From JAHRVQ01 sp029941905 (GTDB lineage Bacteria; Pseudomonadota; Gammaproteobacteria; Pseudomonadales; Azotimanducaceae), in assembly GCA_029941905.1 (NCBI GenBank), contig JAPYTQ010000010.1, positions 62,001 to 126,000 of the forward strand: 64,000 nt of DNA, given 5' to 3'. The notes below the pieces were generated by a model, which was not told the origin of the DNA, did no database searches, and saw nothing but the letters and a program-made list of their open reading frames with translations. This document shows positions 9,435 to 18,951 of the stretch, piece by piece. A program made the position numbers and the translations under genes. Every line of letters starts with the position of its first letter. Position 1 is the first letter of the stretch.

Positions 9435-10520
9435 TTACTTCAACAGATCTTTCCCCGCATTTATCGTTGATCGAAGGCTGTTTTCGTCAATATCTTCAAC
9501 AAGCCTGGCCCTGCCGAGTTCCTCAAGCAACACAAGCCGCATACCCTTGTCGGATACTTTTTTGTCACGGCTCATCAATTCGAGAAGCTGGTTTTGCAGC
9601 CCAGTGGGTGGAGTGACAGGTAAACCGACCCTCTTAATCAGCGATTTGAGCCGTAGCGCGTCTGCCCGGTCGCACAACCCAAGTCGAACCGAGAGATCCG
9701 CTGCCATCACCATACCTGCGCCCACGGCTTCTCCATGCAACCACTCACCATAACCCAGGCCGTTTTCTATCGCGTGACCAAAGGTATGACCCAGATTAAG
9801 CAGAGCGCGAACGCCGGTTTCTCGCTCATCTTCAGCAACAATCCGGGCCTTGATTTCGCAACTTCGCTTTATGGCCTTGGTGATGACGTCCGGTTCCAGA
9901 CTCAACAACTTCTCTGCCGACTCTTCCAGCCAGTCGAAATACTGACGGTCTGCCAGCGCACCGTGCTTGATGACTTCTGCCATACCGGCGACAAGTTCCC
10001 GTTTGGGTAATGACTGCAATGTATCCGTGTCTATATAAACCGCCCGTGGTTGATGGAATGCACCAATCATGTTTTTGCCGAGCGCATGATTCACTGCTGT
10101 TTTTCCACCCACGGAAGAGTCAACCTGTGACAGCAAAGTCGTGGGTATCTGGATAAATGCCACGCCACGCTGATAACTGGCTGCCGCAAAACCCGCAGTA
10201 TCTCCAACCACTCCACCCCCGAGGGCGATGATCGTTGTGTTTCGATTGTGACTATTCGTCAGTAGTACATCAAATATAAGATTGAGGGTCTCAAGGTTTT
10301 TGAAACGTTCACCGTCGGGTAGTTCGACAGTATCAACATCCAACCCCGACAGGGTGTCTTTTAATCGGTCCACGTAAAGAGGTGCGATGGTTTCATTGGT
10401 AACAATCAATACACGATTACCAGCCACACCCGTTCGTATCAAGCCGCTATTTGATATCAAACCGGACCCAATATAGATCGGGTAACTCTGTTTACCCAAA
10501 GCGAGATGAACAACTTCCAC
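9435..10520 (-). CDS. aroB: 3-dehydroquinate synthase
   Basis: 361 residues, typical length. Converts DAHP to 3-dehydroquinate, step two of the shikimate pathway, using NAD+ and a divalent metal in the cytoplasm. Recognised by GGGVVGDTAGFAAA, the PTTLLSQVDSSVGGKT motif, the metal-ligand region GMAEVIKHG, LNLGHTFGHAIE and HGEAVGAGM. The start is a GTG at 10520 with AAGGA upstream; only 4 nt separate it from the aroK stop, so the two are cotranscribed and probably translationally linked. Last gene of the pilMNOPQ-aroK-aroB run. Confidence 0.97.
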   Translation of the reverse strand: MEVVHLALGKQSYPIYIGSGLISNSGLIRTGVAGNRVLIVTNETIAPLYVDRLKDTLSGLDVDTVELPDGERFKNLETLNLIFDVLLTNSHNRNTTIIALGGGVVGDTAGFAAASYQRGVAFIQIPTTLLSQVDSSVGGKTAVNHALGKNMIGAFHQPRAVYIDTDTLQSLPKRELVAGMAEVIKHGALADRQYFDWLEESAEKLLSLEPDVITKAIKRSCEIKARIVAEDERETGVRALLNLGHTFGHAIENGLGYGEWLHGEAVGAGMVMAADLSVRLGLCDRADALRLKSLIKRVGLPVTPPTGLQNQLLELMSRDKKVSDKGMRLVLLEELGRARLVEDIDENSLRSTINAGKDLLK

Positions 10521-10524
10521 TACG

Positions 10525-11070
10525 TTATTCCTTCAGTAAAGCCTGTGCTTTTAGTTTTTTGATTATGCTGGTGACTACCTGTTTGGCACTTTCCTCACCA
10601 ACGAAGACTCGAATATCCGCAATCTCGACATAGATCGGATGTCGTTTCGACTTCAAATCACGCAACACCGCTGCATGATCCACATTCTGCAACAGGGGTC
10701 GTTTCTTGTCTTTCTGGGTACGCTTTATTTGTAGTTCAAGGGATGTGTCTAGAAACACAACGACGCCCCGGGATACCAACCATCTTCGATTTTCCGGCTT
10801 CAGCACAGAACCTCCACCGGTCGCGATAAGCACCCCGGTTCTACTTGTCAATTCGTCAATAACGACCGACTCACGGGCACGAAATCCGTCCTCACCTTCG
10901 ACATCGAAGATCCATGCGATGTTTGTACCCGTTCGATTTTCAATTTCATGGTCCGAATCCACAAAATCAAGATCAAGTTCCTGTGCAAGTAAGCGCCCAA
11001 TAGTCGTTTTGCCAACCCCCATGGGGCCGACGAGAAACAAATTTTGCTTGAAGTGATCGATTGCATCCAT
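10525..11070 (-). CDS. aroK: Shikimate kinase
   Basis: 181 residues. Phosphorylates shikimate at the 3-hydroxyl with ATP. The P-loop GPMGVGKTT lies at about residues 16-24, followed by the DSDHEIE shikimate-binding Asp motif and GGGSVL. It sits between pilQ (56 bp upstream) and aroB (4 bp downstream), the arrangement conserved in many gammaproteobacteria. Start ATG 11070; the ribosome binding site is weak (GAGTG). Confidence 0.96.
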   Translation of the reverse strand: MDAIDHFKQNLFLVGPMGVGKTTIGRLLAQELDLDFVDSDHEIENRTGTNIAWIFDVEGEDGFRARESVVIDELTSRTGVLIATGGGSVLKPENRRWLVSRGVVVFLDTSLELQIKRTQKDKKRPLLQNVDHAAVLRDLKSKRHPIYVEIADIRVFVGEESAKQVVTSIIKKLKAQALLKE

Positions 11071-11126
11071 GACCGCACTCTAGCCAAGGTGGCGTCGATT
11101 TTCTAGCCCGGACACGGATTGATGAC

Positions 11127-13280
11127 TTATCGGCTGGTCAGTGATTCCTGGATAAGTCTCGGGGTTATGAATATGAGTAATTCCTGTTTGTCATCAGATT
11201 GAGTTCTCCTGCGAAACAGGGCACCGACATACGGTAAATCACCAAAGAAAGGCGTCTTGGTAACAGATTCCGTGGTTTGGGTGGTGAAGATTCCACCCAG
11301 GACAATGGTTTCACCGTTATCAACCAGAACCTGTGTTTTCACGTTGTTGGTGTTAATACTTGGCACGCCGTTGAACACAGCACCGACGGTATCCTGCTTA
11401 ACCGACAGCTCCATGATGATCCGATCATCCGGCGTAATCTGCGGTTTCACCGCCAGTTCCAACGTCGCAGACTTAAATGACACTGAAGTTGCACCACTAG
11501 AAGACGCTTCCTGGTAGGGGATTTCAACACCGGAAGATATGGTCGCTTCCTGCTTGTCCGCGGTAATTACTTTAGGCCGTGCGATGACTTCAGCATGGCC
11601 GGAAGTTTCAAGTGCCGATATTTCCAGATCGAGTAAGTACTTATCTGTGACAAGCCCAATGGCGTACGAAGTCGCATCTGCTGCGCTAATACCAAGATCC
11701 ACAACGAGGTGATCCGGACTGGTGAACGAAAGTTCACCATCATCAAGCGACTCGCGTACCTCCTGCACCGTGGTCAGGGACCCGCCGCTGGTGGACAATA
11801 CAGAATTGCTATTATAGGTACCAAAACCCAGGCCACCCCAGCGAACACCCAATGATTCGCTGAAATTCGAACTGGCTGTGACGATTCGCGCTTCAATCAG
11901 CACCTGCCGTACAGGTACGTCCAGCTTTTCCAGCACCGCACGAAACTCATTAATCTTCTCGGTAGTCTCTGTCAATATAATCGAGTTGGTTCTTTCATCG
12001 ACAATCACCCCTCCGCGACCGGACAGGACACCGCTGCCTTCACCGCTGCTTTCAAACAAAGCAAAAATCTCTGCGGCATTGGCATAACGAACTTTTATGA
12101 ACTCTGTTCGTAAAGGTGCCAACTCAGAAATTTGCTGTCTGCTTTCCAACTCCAGCTTTTCTCGAGCTGCCAGTTCTGCAGCGGGTGCTATCATCAGTAC
12201 ATTGCCAATCTCACGTTTGTCCAGGCCTTTGGTTTTCATAATGATATCAAGTGCCTGATCCCAGGGAACATTCTTTAACCGCAATGTAATTCGTCCGCTC
12301 ACGGTGTCACTTGCTACCAGATTCTGGTCTGTAAAATCCGCAATTAACTGCAGCACGGACCTGATTTCAATATCCTGAAAATTGAGAGACAATTTTTCGC
12401 CACGAAAGCGAAACATGGCATTGAGAGATGATTCCAGTTCAGCGTTTGTCAATGGCTTCACTTCAAGTGTGAATATGTCATCTGCCTGATATGCGAGATA
12501 GTCATAGTCGCCTGTTGGCTCAATGAGCAGAATCGTGTTATCCGCTTCCAGCAGCGCATCTACGGTCAGTACAGGTGTCGCAAAATCTGTGACGTCTAAC
12601 CGACGCTGCAGCCTTGCGGGAATATGGGTGCCGCTGAATTCCACTCTGATTTTCCCGCCTTCACTAATGACGTCGACACCAGCCCCGGGATTTGATAACT
12701 TCACAATAACCCGACCCTCACCGAGTTCTCCACGGCGAAAATCAATATCTTCGACGACGGGTTGATTGCCTCTCTGCGGCTTTTGTACCTCTTCCTTTAC
12801 CCCATCAGTGAAACTAATGCCACCATCGCCAGAGGTATACCCGGATCCATCCTGCCTGCCAACGAGCACCAGCAAGTCGTTACCCTGAACTCTTGTCGAA
12901 TACCCCACCAGTTCAGTCATCGAGACAATGACCCTGGTCCGGTCACCGGCTTCCACGACAGTTACGCTGCGTGCATTGCCGTTACCCAGGGGGTGGTATT
13001 TTGAGTCAAGGCCACTGCTAACGCCCTTCAGGTCAAGCGCGATTCTAGCTGGTTGCTCGATCGTATAACCCGTCGGAGACGGCGGCGTGCCATCAAAATG
13101 CATACGAATTTCAATCTTGTCGCCTGGCAAAGTAGAAAACTCTATGTTTTCCATGTTTACCTCGGCGATCGCGTTCCACGACGTGGTAAGACTGAAAACC
13201 AGGCAGAAGAAAACGACAATCCTGGCCAAACCTGGCCTGTATATCTTTCCTTTTACTTGTTTAGCTCTTGCAAACATCAT
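11127..13280 (-). CDS. pilQ: Type IV pilus secretin PilQ
   Basis: 717 residues. An N-terminal signal sequence (hydrophobic stretch near residues 18-38) precedes two AMIN-type domains (about 42-135 and 175-270), then secretin N-domains (about 305-450, with LNFQDIEIRSVLQLIADFT) and the C-terminal secretin barrel (VPYQEASSSG-like segment, VDNGETIVLGGIF, FFGDLPYVGALFRR). It forms the outer-membrane gate through which the pilus passes. Start ATG ATG at 13280, with AGGGGCGAG upstream. Follows pilP after 33 bp in the pilMNOPQ operon. Confidence 0.96.
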   Translation of the reverse strand: MMFARAKQVKGKIYRPGLARIVVFFCLVFSLTTSWNAIAEVNMENIEFSTLPGDKIEIRMHFDGTPPSPTGYTIEQPARIALDLKGVSSGLDSKYHPLGNGNARSVTVVEAGDRTRVIVSMTELVGYSTRVQGNDLLVLVGRQDGSGYTSGDGGISFTDGVKEEVQKPQRGNQPVVEDIDFRRGELGEGRVIVKLSNPGAGVDVISEGGKIRVEFSGTHIPARLQRRLDVTDFATPVLTVDALLEADNTILLIEPTGDYDYLAYQADDIFTLEVKPLTNAELESSLNAMFRFRGEKLSLNFQDIEIRSVLQLIADFTDQNLVASDTVSGRITLRLKNVPWDQALDIIMKTKGLDKREIGNVLMIAPAAELAAREKLELESRQQISELAPLRTEFIKVRYANAAEIFALFESSGEGSGVLSGRGGVIVDERTNSIILTETTEKINEFRAVLEKLDVPVRQVLIEARIVTASSNFSESLGVRWGGLGFGTYNSNSVLSTSGGSLTTVQEVRESLDDGELSFTSPDHLVVDLGISAADATSYAIGLVTDKYLLDLEISALETSGHAEVIARPKVITADKQEATISSGVEIPYQEASSSGATSVSFKSATLELAVKPQITPDDRIIMELSVKQDTVGAVFNGVPSINTNNVKTQVLVDNGETIVLGGIFTTQTTESVTKTPFFGDLPYVGALFRRRTQSDDKQELLIFITPRLIQESLTSR

Positions 13281-13313
13281 TTCTCGCCCCTGTTTTGGCA
13301 GAAGAGCAATTCA

Positions 13314-13883
13314 CTAATCGGAATCGCCTTTCAATTCTATCGATCTCGGTCTTCGGAGCCACCCTTGGGCTCCATCCGTCACTATCTCTGTGATATCAAT
13401 CCTTGCATCATTAATACTGTCGACCTTGCCCCATGCAGTGCCCATGTAGTCACCTACCTGGACTCTATGAACGCCTCCACTGCCGTCCTGAACCAGGGCC
13501 CAGGTATCATTGTTTTGCTCTAGCGTCCCCACCATTTGCAGAGAAGCAATATTGAAACGTTCAAGGTATTGCTTGACGTGGTCCTTGGGAGGTTTAACGC
13601 CAATGTTTCTTCGTTGTTGTTCACTTTTTACCTGTACCACCACAGGTGCTTCGAATGGGCTACGACGGTTCGACGCGCCATAGGTAAATGGTTGGTAAGG
13701 TTCAAATTCAGGTAAAGGGGCGATACTGCCACGGGGCTGTTTTTCTACTTTCGACATAAATAATTTAATATCAACATAGTCATCACCCGCCTCACACGAA
13801 GCAAGCAAAACCACACAGGCTATTAATAGACAAGGTTTAAGCATGTTCGAGATAGGTGAGTATTGCTGATTCAAGTAGTGCAT
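13314..13883 (-). CDS. pilP: Type IV pilus assembly lipoprotein PilP
   Basis: About 189 residues. A lipobox LASC follows a hydrophobic stretch (LLIACVVLLASC), then a mostly disordered linker and the C-terminal beta domain ending in WLRRPRSIEL. PilP links the PilN/PilO inner-membrane complex to PilQ. The frame is open to a TTG at 13889 overlapping the pilO stop; ATG 13883 is given here, but an internal ATG at 13844 would give a more standard lipoprotein signal peptide (MLKPCLL...). None of the three has a well-spaced ribosome binding site, so translation may depend on coupling to pilO. Confidence 0.88.
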   Translation of the reverse strand: MHYLNQQYSPISNMLKPCLLIACVVLLASCEAGDDYVDIKLFMSKVEKQPRGSIAPLPEFEPYQPFTYGASNRRSPFEAPVVVQVKSEQQRRNIGVKPPKDHVKQYLERFNIASLQMVGTLEQNNDTWALVQDGSGGVHRVQVGDYMGTAWGKVDSINDARIDITEIVTDGAQGWLRRPRSIELKGDSD

Positions 13884-13885
13884 CC

Positions 13886-14515
13886 TCAACTTTTATCATC
13901 ATTGTATCGGTAGGTCCGGGCCAGAATCTGCATGGTTAACAACCCGGCTGTACCTTTGCTTGCTTTCGCCGGAGCAATTGTAAAATCATGCAAAGTAACG
14001 ATACGGGACAAATCAGCGACATCGCTGACAAACGAACCAAGCTCGTGATAGGTTCCGTTGACAACAATTTTGATGGGTTTCTCAATGTAAAATTCGTGCT
14101 TTACTTCTTTCTGCAAATCGATACTTGTGAACGACAGGCCATTTTTTAGCCCTACCAGAGTGATATCTTCAATCAACCCCGGAATTTCTGTATCAGCCGG
14201 TAACTGCCTGACAATTGCCTGGAATGACTCCTCCATTTCAATTTGCTGCTTCCTGTAGCCATCCAAATGAATCGCCTGCATATATTTCTTTTCATAGTCG
14301 GTCCGAAGATTCATTTCTGATCTTTGCACCTTTGTTAATTCGGCCTGCAGATTGGTCACATGGAAGAAATAACCCGCGCCTAGAGCGCCCATAAAGACAA
14401 GTGACCAAATGATGACTTTGACTGCTACCGGCCAGGAACCAACCTGGTTCAGGTCACTAAGCTGATCGGTATCAAAGTTCTTTAAGCTTTCTAGCATGTC
14501 TTCTGAAAATGCCAT
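13886..14515 (-). CDS. pilO: Type IV pilus inner-membrane alignment protein PilO
   Basis: 209 residues: short cytoplasmic N-terminus, one membrane segment (about residues 30-50, VIIWSLVFMGALGAGYFF), a coiled-coil region, then a periplasmic ferredoxin-like domain (LPADTEIPGLIEDITLVG, GTYHELGSFVSDVADLSRIV). It pairs with PilN. It starts 3 nt after the pilN stop and its stop nearly abuts the pilP start, consistent with tight translational coupling in the pilMNOPQ operon. Confidence 0.95.
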   Translation of the reverse strand: MAFSEDMLESLKNFDTDQLSDLNQVGSWPVAVKVIIWSLVFMGALGAGYFFHVTNLQAELTKVQRSEMNLRTDYEKKYMQAIHLDGYRKQQIEMEESFQAIVRQLPADTEIPGLIEDITLVGLKNGLSFTSIDLQKEVKHEFYIEKPIKIVVNGTYHELGSFVSDVADLSRIVTLHDFTIAPAKASKGTAGLLTMQILARTYRYNDDKS

Positions 14516-14518
14516 TTG

Positions 14519-15088
14519 CTAATCCGCCTCGCCTTCTTTCACCGGGGTCGCTTGACTAACGCTCAGGGAAAACTTACTGGCCTGTGGGCCAAAACTGGTA
14601 TCCGCCTTGATCGCGGTCACATTAGGTGTTGTAAACCAGGCAGAATCCTCAAAATTTCTTAGCTGGCTCGAAATACGATTGTTGGATTCGGCGACTCCCT
14701 GGATAGCGATCGCTTTGCCTTTCAAAACAACTTTTTGGAAAAAAACACGATCTGAAAGTTTGCGTGCCAATTCATCAAAAAGGCGCACGATGATAGGGCG
14801 GTTACCCTGCAATTCCTGAATTACCTGCATGCGTGAGAGTAGCTCGTTACGTGTTTTCTGCAGCTGTTTGATTTCTGAAATTTTCTCTTCAAGAACCTTA
14901 ATTTCACTCGTCAGGAAACTGTTCCGGTCATTTTGGGTATCTATTGAGTTGTTGTAAAAACGATCAACACCAAAAACAATCACACCTGCGAACACCACTA
15001 CGCTGACAAGTATGCGTAAGAATTCCTGTTTCTTCTCCTCCCGTAGCTCTTCTCGCCACGGCAGCAGGTTAATTTTTATGTCGGCCAT
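14519..15088 (-). CDS. pilN: Type IV pilus inner-membrane alignment protein PilN
   Basis: 189 residues. The conserved cytoplasmic N-terminus IKINLLPWREE, which inserts into the PilM groove, is followed by one membrane segment (about residues 24-45), a coiled coil and a periplasmic domain. The ATG directly abuts the pilM TAA. It bridges the actin-like PilM in the cytoplasm to PilO/PilP in the periplasm. Confidence 0.96.
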   Translation of the reverse strand: MADIKINLLPWREELREEKKQEFLRILVSVVVFAGVIVFGVDRFYNNSIDTQNDRNSFLTSEIKVLEEKISEIKQLQKTRNELLSRMQVIQELQGNRPIIVRLFDELARKLSDRVFFQKVVLKGKAIAIQGVAESNNRISSQLRNFEDSAWFTTPNVTAIKADTSFGPQASKFSLSVSQATPVKEGEAD

Positions 15089-16159
15089 TTAGTCAAAACT
15101 CCGCAATGCCAGACCACATGCAATCATCAGTGCGGGGGCATCAGCATTTAGACCAGCCTCGTTCACCTTCGAAGATAGAGCCATGTTGACGAAGGGATTC
15201 GCCGTGGTCGTTGGTGTACCGAGTTTCGCTGATACCATGTCCGCCAGACCTTCAATGGATGCCGTTCCGCCAGCCAGGATTATGTGGTCAACGTCGTCGT
15301 AGGCACTCGATGAATAGAAAAACTGCAATGAGCGGGTGACCTGCTGCACAACTGCTTCCTTAAAAGGCTGTAAAACTTCGGTTTCATAATCATCAGGTAA
15401 CCCACCTTGCTTCTTCGCAAGTCCCGCTTCTTCAACGGACAAACTGTACCGTCTTTGTATTTCTTCGGTGAGCTGCTTGCCGCCAAACAGTTGTTCCCTG
15501 GTGTATGGCGTGCCTGAATCAGTCAGTACGCTCAACGTTGTCATCGTTGCTCCTATGTCGACAATGGCGATTATTTTCTCTTCCTCTTCATCTTCATCAA
15601 CAAACTGGCCACGAACCAGCCCGAAGGCTCGCTGCATACAATGTGCTTCAATATCAACCACTTTAGCCTTGAGTCCACCTTGCTCCAGCGCTTCTTCCCT
15701 GATCTCTACATTTTCACTCCGGCAGGCAGCCAGCAGAACTTCGACTTGCTCTTCATTACGAGGTGAGGGCCCCCTGACTTCAAAATCCAGGGCTACTTCA
15801 TCGAGCGGATACGGAATGTATTGGTCGGCCTCGACCTGAATTAAATTCTCCATCTCGTTTTCACTAAGCGTGGAGGGCATTTCAATGGGCTTGGTAATGA
15901 CAGCAGAACCTGCAACTGCAACAGCTGCATTTTTCACCTTGGTTTTTGACCTGGCGACGAGACGAGCAATAGCTTCGCCCACACCTTCGACGTCACTAAT
16001 ATTTTTCTCAACAACGGCATTACCGGGCAACGGTTCAACCCCGTAGCTCTCGACCCGGTACTTGTTACCTGATCGACTCAACTCCAGCAATTTGACCGAG
16101 GTAGAACTGATATCCAGTCCCAGCATGCTAGTCGGTCCTTTATTGAAAAAACTAAACAC
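15089..16159 (-). CDS. pilM: Type IV pilus assembly ATPase-like protein PilM
   Basis: 356 residues with the FtsA/actin-like fold: GLDISSTSVKLLEL near the N-terminus (phosphate-1 loop), DIGATMTTLSVL (phosphate-2 loop) and an adenosine-type motif ILAGGTASIEGL. It recruits PilN at the cytoplasmic face of the inner membrane. The start is GTG 16159. First gene of the operon; divergent from mrcA across a 328-bp spacer, as in pseudomonads. Confidence 0.95.
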   Translation of the reverse strand: MFSFFNKGPTSMLGLDISSTSVKLLELSRSGNKYRVESYGVEPLPGNAVVEKNISDVEGVGEAIARLVARSKTKVKNAAVAVAGSAVITKPIEMPSTLSENEMENLIQVEADQYIPYPLDEVALDFEVRGPSPRNEEQVEVLLAACRSENVEIREEALEQGGLKAKVVDIEAHCMQRAFGLVRGQFVDEDEEEEKIIAIVDIGATMTTLSVLTDSGTPYTREQLFGGKQLTEEIQRRYSLSVEEAGLAKKQGGLPDDYETEVLQPFKEAVVQQVTRSLQFFYSSSAYDDVDHIILAGGTASIEGLADMVSAKLGTPTTTANPFVNMALSSKVNEAGLNADAPALMIACGLALRSFD

Positions 16160-16487
16160 TGCAAATTCCTATTCAGTACACATACTTACGTGCGATACGT
16201 GAAAGATCACATTAGATACCACTCTTAACCTAAGAGCAAACAATTTAATTGAATGAAGTGACGTAATTCCTTCATTTACTTATATTTTTTCGGTTTTTAA
16301 GTGGGCAAATAAAATCGACATTTGTGCCGAATTATATGATCAAACCTATCATGTTTATTTGCTCTGGTTCACATTTTTGGCAACCTGTTAAGAAAGTGAC
16401 TATTTTATTAACTTTCACCAATTTCTCGACCGTCATCTGCCAATTACACTTATACTACCCATCCAGACAATCTAACTTCGAGCATTG
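16160..16487. other. Divergent control region between pilM and mrcA
   Basis: 328 bp, AT-rich, no gene seen. It contains a perfect 6-bp inverted repeat CTCTTA-ACC-TAAGAG (16222-16236), which lies upstream of pilM and could be an operator, and the ATGAAG/CTTCAT inverted pair near 16254-16276. A TATACT -10-like hexamer at about 16451 lies upstream of mrcA with only a weak -35 (TCGACC, 19-bp spacing). Promoters for both genes must lie here. Confidence 0.4.
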
Positions 16488-18896
16488 ATGCGAACCTTTG
16501 CAACCAGCATCCTTTGGACAATAATTGGCGCATTGAGTGGCATCGTTCTGGTTCTTTCCGCCGCATTCCTATACCTGAACCCACAGATCCCCGACGCTGC
16601 CACCTTCAAGGGCGTCAAACTACGTGCTCCGTTAAGAATATATTCTGCAGATAACAAGCTAATTCAAGAGTTCGGCGAACGCCTCACCCCGGTTACCTAC
16701 GATCAGATACCCCCCCTGTTTATCCGCGCCCTGCTCGATACTGAGGACAAACGGTTCTTTGAGCACAGTGGCATCGATATCATCACCGTCGCCAATGCAG
16801 CCTGGCAGCTGATTCGAAACAAGGGTTCAATCAAGACCGGTGCCAGCACAATCACCATGCAACTGGTAAAGAATATCTCAGGCCAAAGTGAAGTCAGGTT
16901 CATACGCAAGTTCAAGGAAATGCTTCTGGCTCTAAAGATCGAACGCGAACTCAGCAAGGAAGAGATCCTGACGCTATACCTGAACATTATCCCGTTCGGA
17001 AAGCACGCCTTTGGCATTCAGGCAGCTGCCCAAACCTACTATGGCAAAGACGCCGGTGAATTGAGCCTGGCGCAATTAGCCATGCTGGCAGGCGTGCCCC
17101 AGGCACCTGAAAAAGGCAACCCGATTAATGGGCCGGAACGGGCTACTGCCCGCCGAAATCTTGTGCTATTCCGCATGCTTGGCCAGGAATCAATCATCCA
17201 GGAACAATACGAGATTGCGGTAAATGCGCCCATAACAACTGAAGTATTTGGCAGAGATATTGCGCTACCCGCTTTATATGTAGCTGAAATGGTACGCAAG
17301 CACTTACTTACAGAATATGGCACAAACGCATACAAACGCGGGTTTATCGTCCACACAACGATAGAAAGTCACAGACAGCAAGCGGCAGAACAGGCGGTTC
17401 AGGTTAAATTAAACGAATACGACCGGCGTCACGGATATCGCGGACCGGATCATAGCCATATCGATGGGACAGAAGAGTTCATCGTTGCCCCTGAATATGG
17501 TTATCCCACAAACTTTGTCGAAACCCTCGAGAATTCCCAGATACTCGGCAACCAGTCACCCGGTATCGTTATCGCTGTCCGGGAGTCGGAAGTAGACGTT
17601 CTGACGCAATCCCAGGAAGTCGTTACCATTGCCTGGCAAGGTCTGGAGTGGGCCAGGCCATACATCGATGTCGATACTCGCGGACCGAAGCCAAAAATCG
17701 CCGGGGATATCGTCAATATTGGCGACGTTATCAGATACGAGGAATCCGAGGCAGGAGAGTTTTCACTCGGCCAAGTACCCGATATTCAGGGTGCCCTGGT
17801 GTCACTTAACCCAAACAATGGTGCCATTGTAGCCCTCGTCGGTGGTTACGATTTCAGAGCCAGGCAGTATAACCATGCGAACCAGGCCCAGCGTCAACCG
17901 GGCTCGAATTTCAAGCCATTCTATTACGCAGGTGCGATGGAAAACGGCTTGACGGCAGCTTCCATGTTTAACGATGCACCCATCGTCTTACCAGGTGGTG
18001 AGCTGGAAGAGGTCTATCGACCACGCAATTCCGGCAATGTCTTCCATGGCAATCTCCGGCTACGGGAAGCGTTGTACCGCTCAGTTAACCTTGTTTCGTT
18101 GCGGGTAGTGCTTGATTTCGGCCCGAGTAATGTCGTCAATTACGTCAGGCGATTTGGCTTCGACACGAGTAACTTTCCGCACGATGTCCAACTGGCTTTC
18201 GGTGGCGGTACTATCGCCCTGACGCCGCTGGAAGTCGCAACGGGATATGCGGCTTTCGCAAACGGGGGTTTCAAGGTAGATCCTCACGTCATTTCGGAGA
18301 TCACGTCGATCAATGATGACACCGTTTTCCTGGCTCAACCTGCCACGGTCTGCCAGGACGCAGATTGCCTCGAGCTACCTCAGGCAAAACGTATCATTGA
18401 GCCCAGGGTTGCTTATGTCATGAACAGCATTTTATCCGATGTCATTGTCCGGGGAACCGGCACTAAGGCTTTTCGGGCACTCAAACGACGAGACTTGAAA
18501 GGGAAAACTGGCACCACAAACGATGCTGATATCTGGTTTTCAGGATTTACCCACGACCTGGTCACAACGACCTGGGCGGGATTCGACAACAACAGCCCGG
18601 TAGGTCGACGAGAATGGGGCTCCACTACCCCGATCGAAACCTGGATAGCCTACATGAAGGAGGCACTGCCACCGGAAAATGAATCTTCCACTCTCCCCTT
18701 TCCCGACAAGCTGGTAAAATTGAGAATAGACCCGTTAACTGGATATCGGGCAAATACCAATGACCCAAACGCTATTTTCGAGATGTTCAGGGAAGAATAT
18801 GCCCCGGATGCTGCGCCGCATTCAACGCCAGATTCCCCCACTCTGGCCAATCAGAAAGATGAAGACACGGGTGAACCTTTGCAGCAAATTTTCTGA
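16488..18896 (+). CDS. mrcA: Penicillin-binding protein 1A (bifunctional glycosyltransferase/transpeptidase)
   Basis: 802 residues, slightly shorter than the E. coli protein. An N-terminal membrane anchor (about residues 5-28) precedes the GT51 glycosyltransferase domain (EDKRFFEHSGID, GASTITMQLVKN, KEEILTLYLN), an OB-like insert, then the transpeptidase domain with SxxK as SNFK (QPGSNFKPF), SVN and KTGTT. It polymerises and crosslinks peptidoglycan. ATG 16488 is preferred; an in-frame TTG precedes it directly and the ribosome binding site is poor. Divergent from pilM and convergent with the malic enzyme gene. Confidence 0.96.
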   Translation: MRTFATSILWTIIGALSGIVLVLSAAFLYLNPQIPDAATFKGVKLRAPLRIYSADNKLIQEFGERLTPVTYDQIPPLFIRALLDTEDKRFFEHSGIDIITVANAAWQLIRNKGSIKTGASTITMQLVKNISGQSEVRFIRKFKEMLLALKIERELSKEEILTLYLNIIPFGKHAFGIQAAAQTYYGKDAGELSLAQLAMLAGVPQAPEKGNPINGPERATARRNLVLFRMLGQESIIQEQYEIAVNAPITTEVFGRDIALPALYVAEMVRKHLLTEYGTNAYKRGFIVHTTIESHRQQAAEQAVQVKLNEYDRRHGYRGPDHSHIDGTEEFIVAPEYGYPTNFVETLENSQILGNQSPGIVIAVRESEVDVLTQSQEVVTIAWQGLEWARPYIDVDTRGPKPKIAGDIVNIGDVIRYEESEAGEFSLGQVPDIQGALVSLNPNNGAIVALVGGYDFRARQYNHANQAQRQPGSNFKPFYYAGAMENGLTAASMFNDAPIVLPGGELEEVYRPRNSGNVFHGNLRLREALYRSVNLVSLRVVLDFGPSNVVNYVRRFGFDTSNFPHDVQLAFGGGTIALTPLEVATGYAAFANGGFKVDPHVISEITSINDDTVFLAQPATVCQDADCLELPQAKRIIEPRVAYVMNSILSDVIVRGTGTKAFRALKRRDLKGKTGTTNDADIWFSGFTHDLVTTTWAGFDNNSPVGRREWGSTTPIETWIAYMKEALPPENESSTLPFPDKLVKLRIDPLTGYRANTNDPNAIFEMFREEYAPDAAPHSTPDSPTLANQKDEDTGEPLQQIF

Positions 18897-18951
18897 TTGC
18901 CTCGTGTCAACTTAGGACTCTGTGCACATTACCTTTCTTTAGAATTTGGTC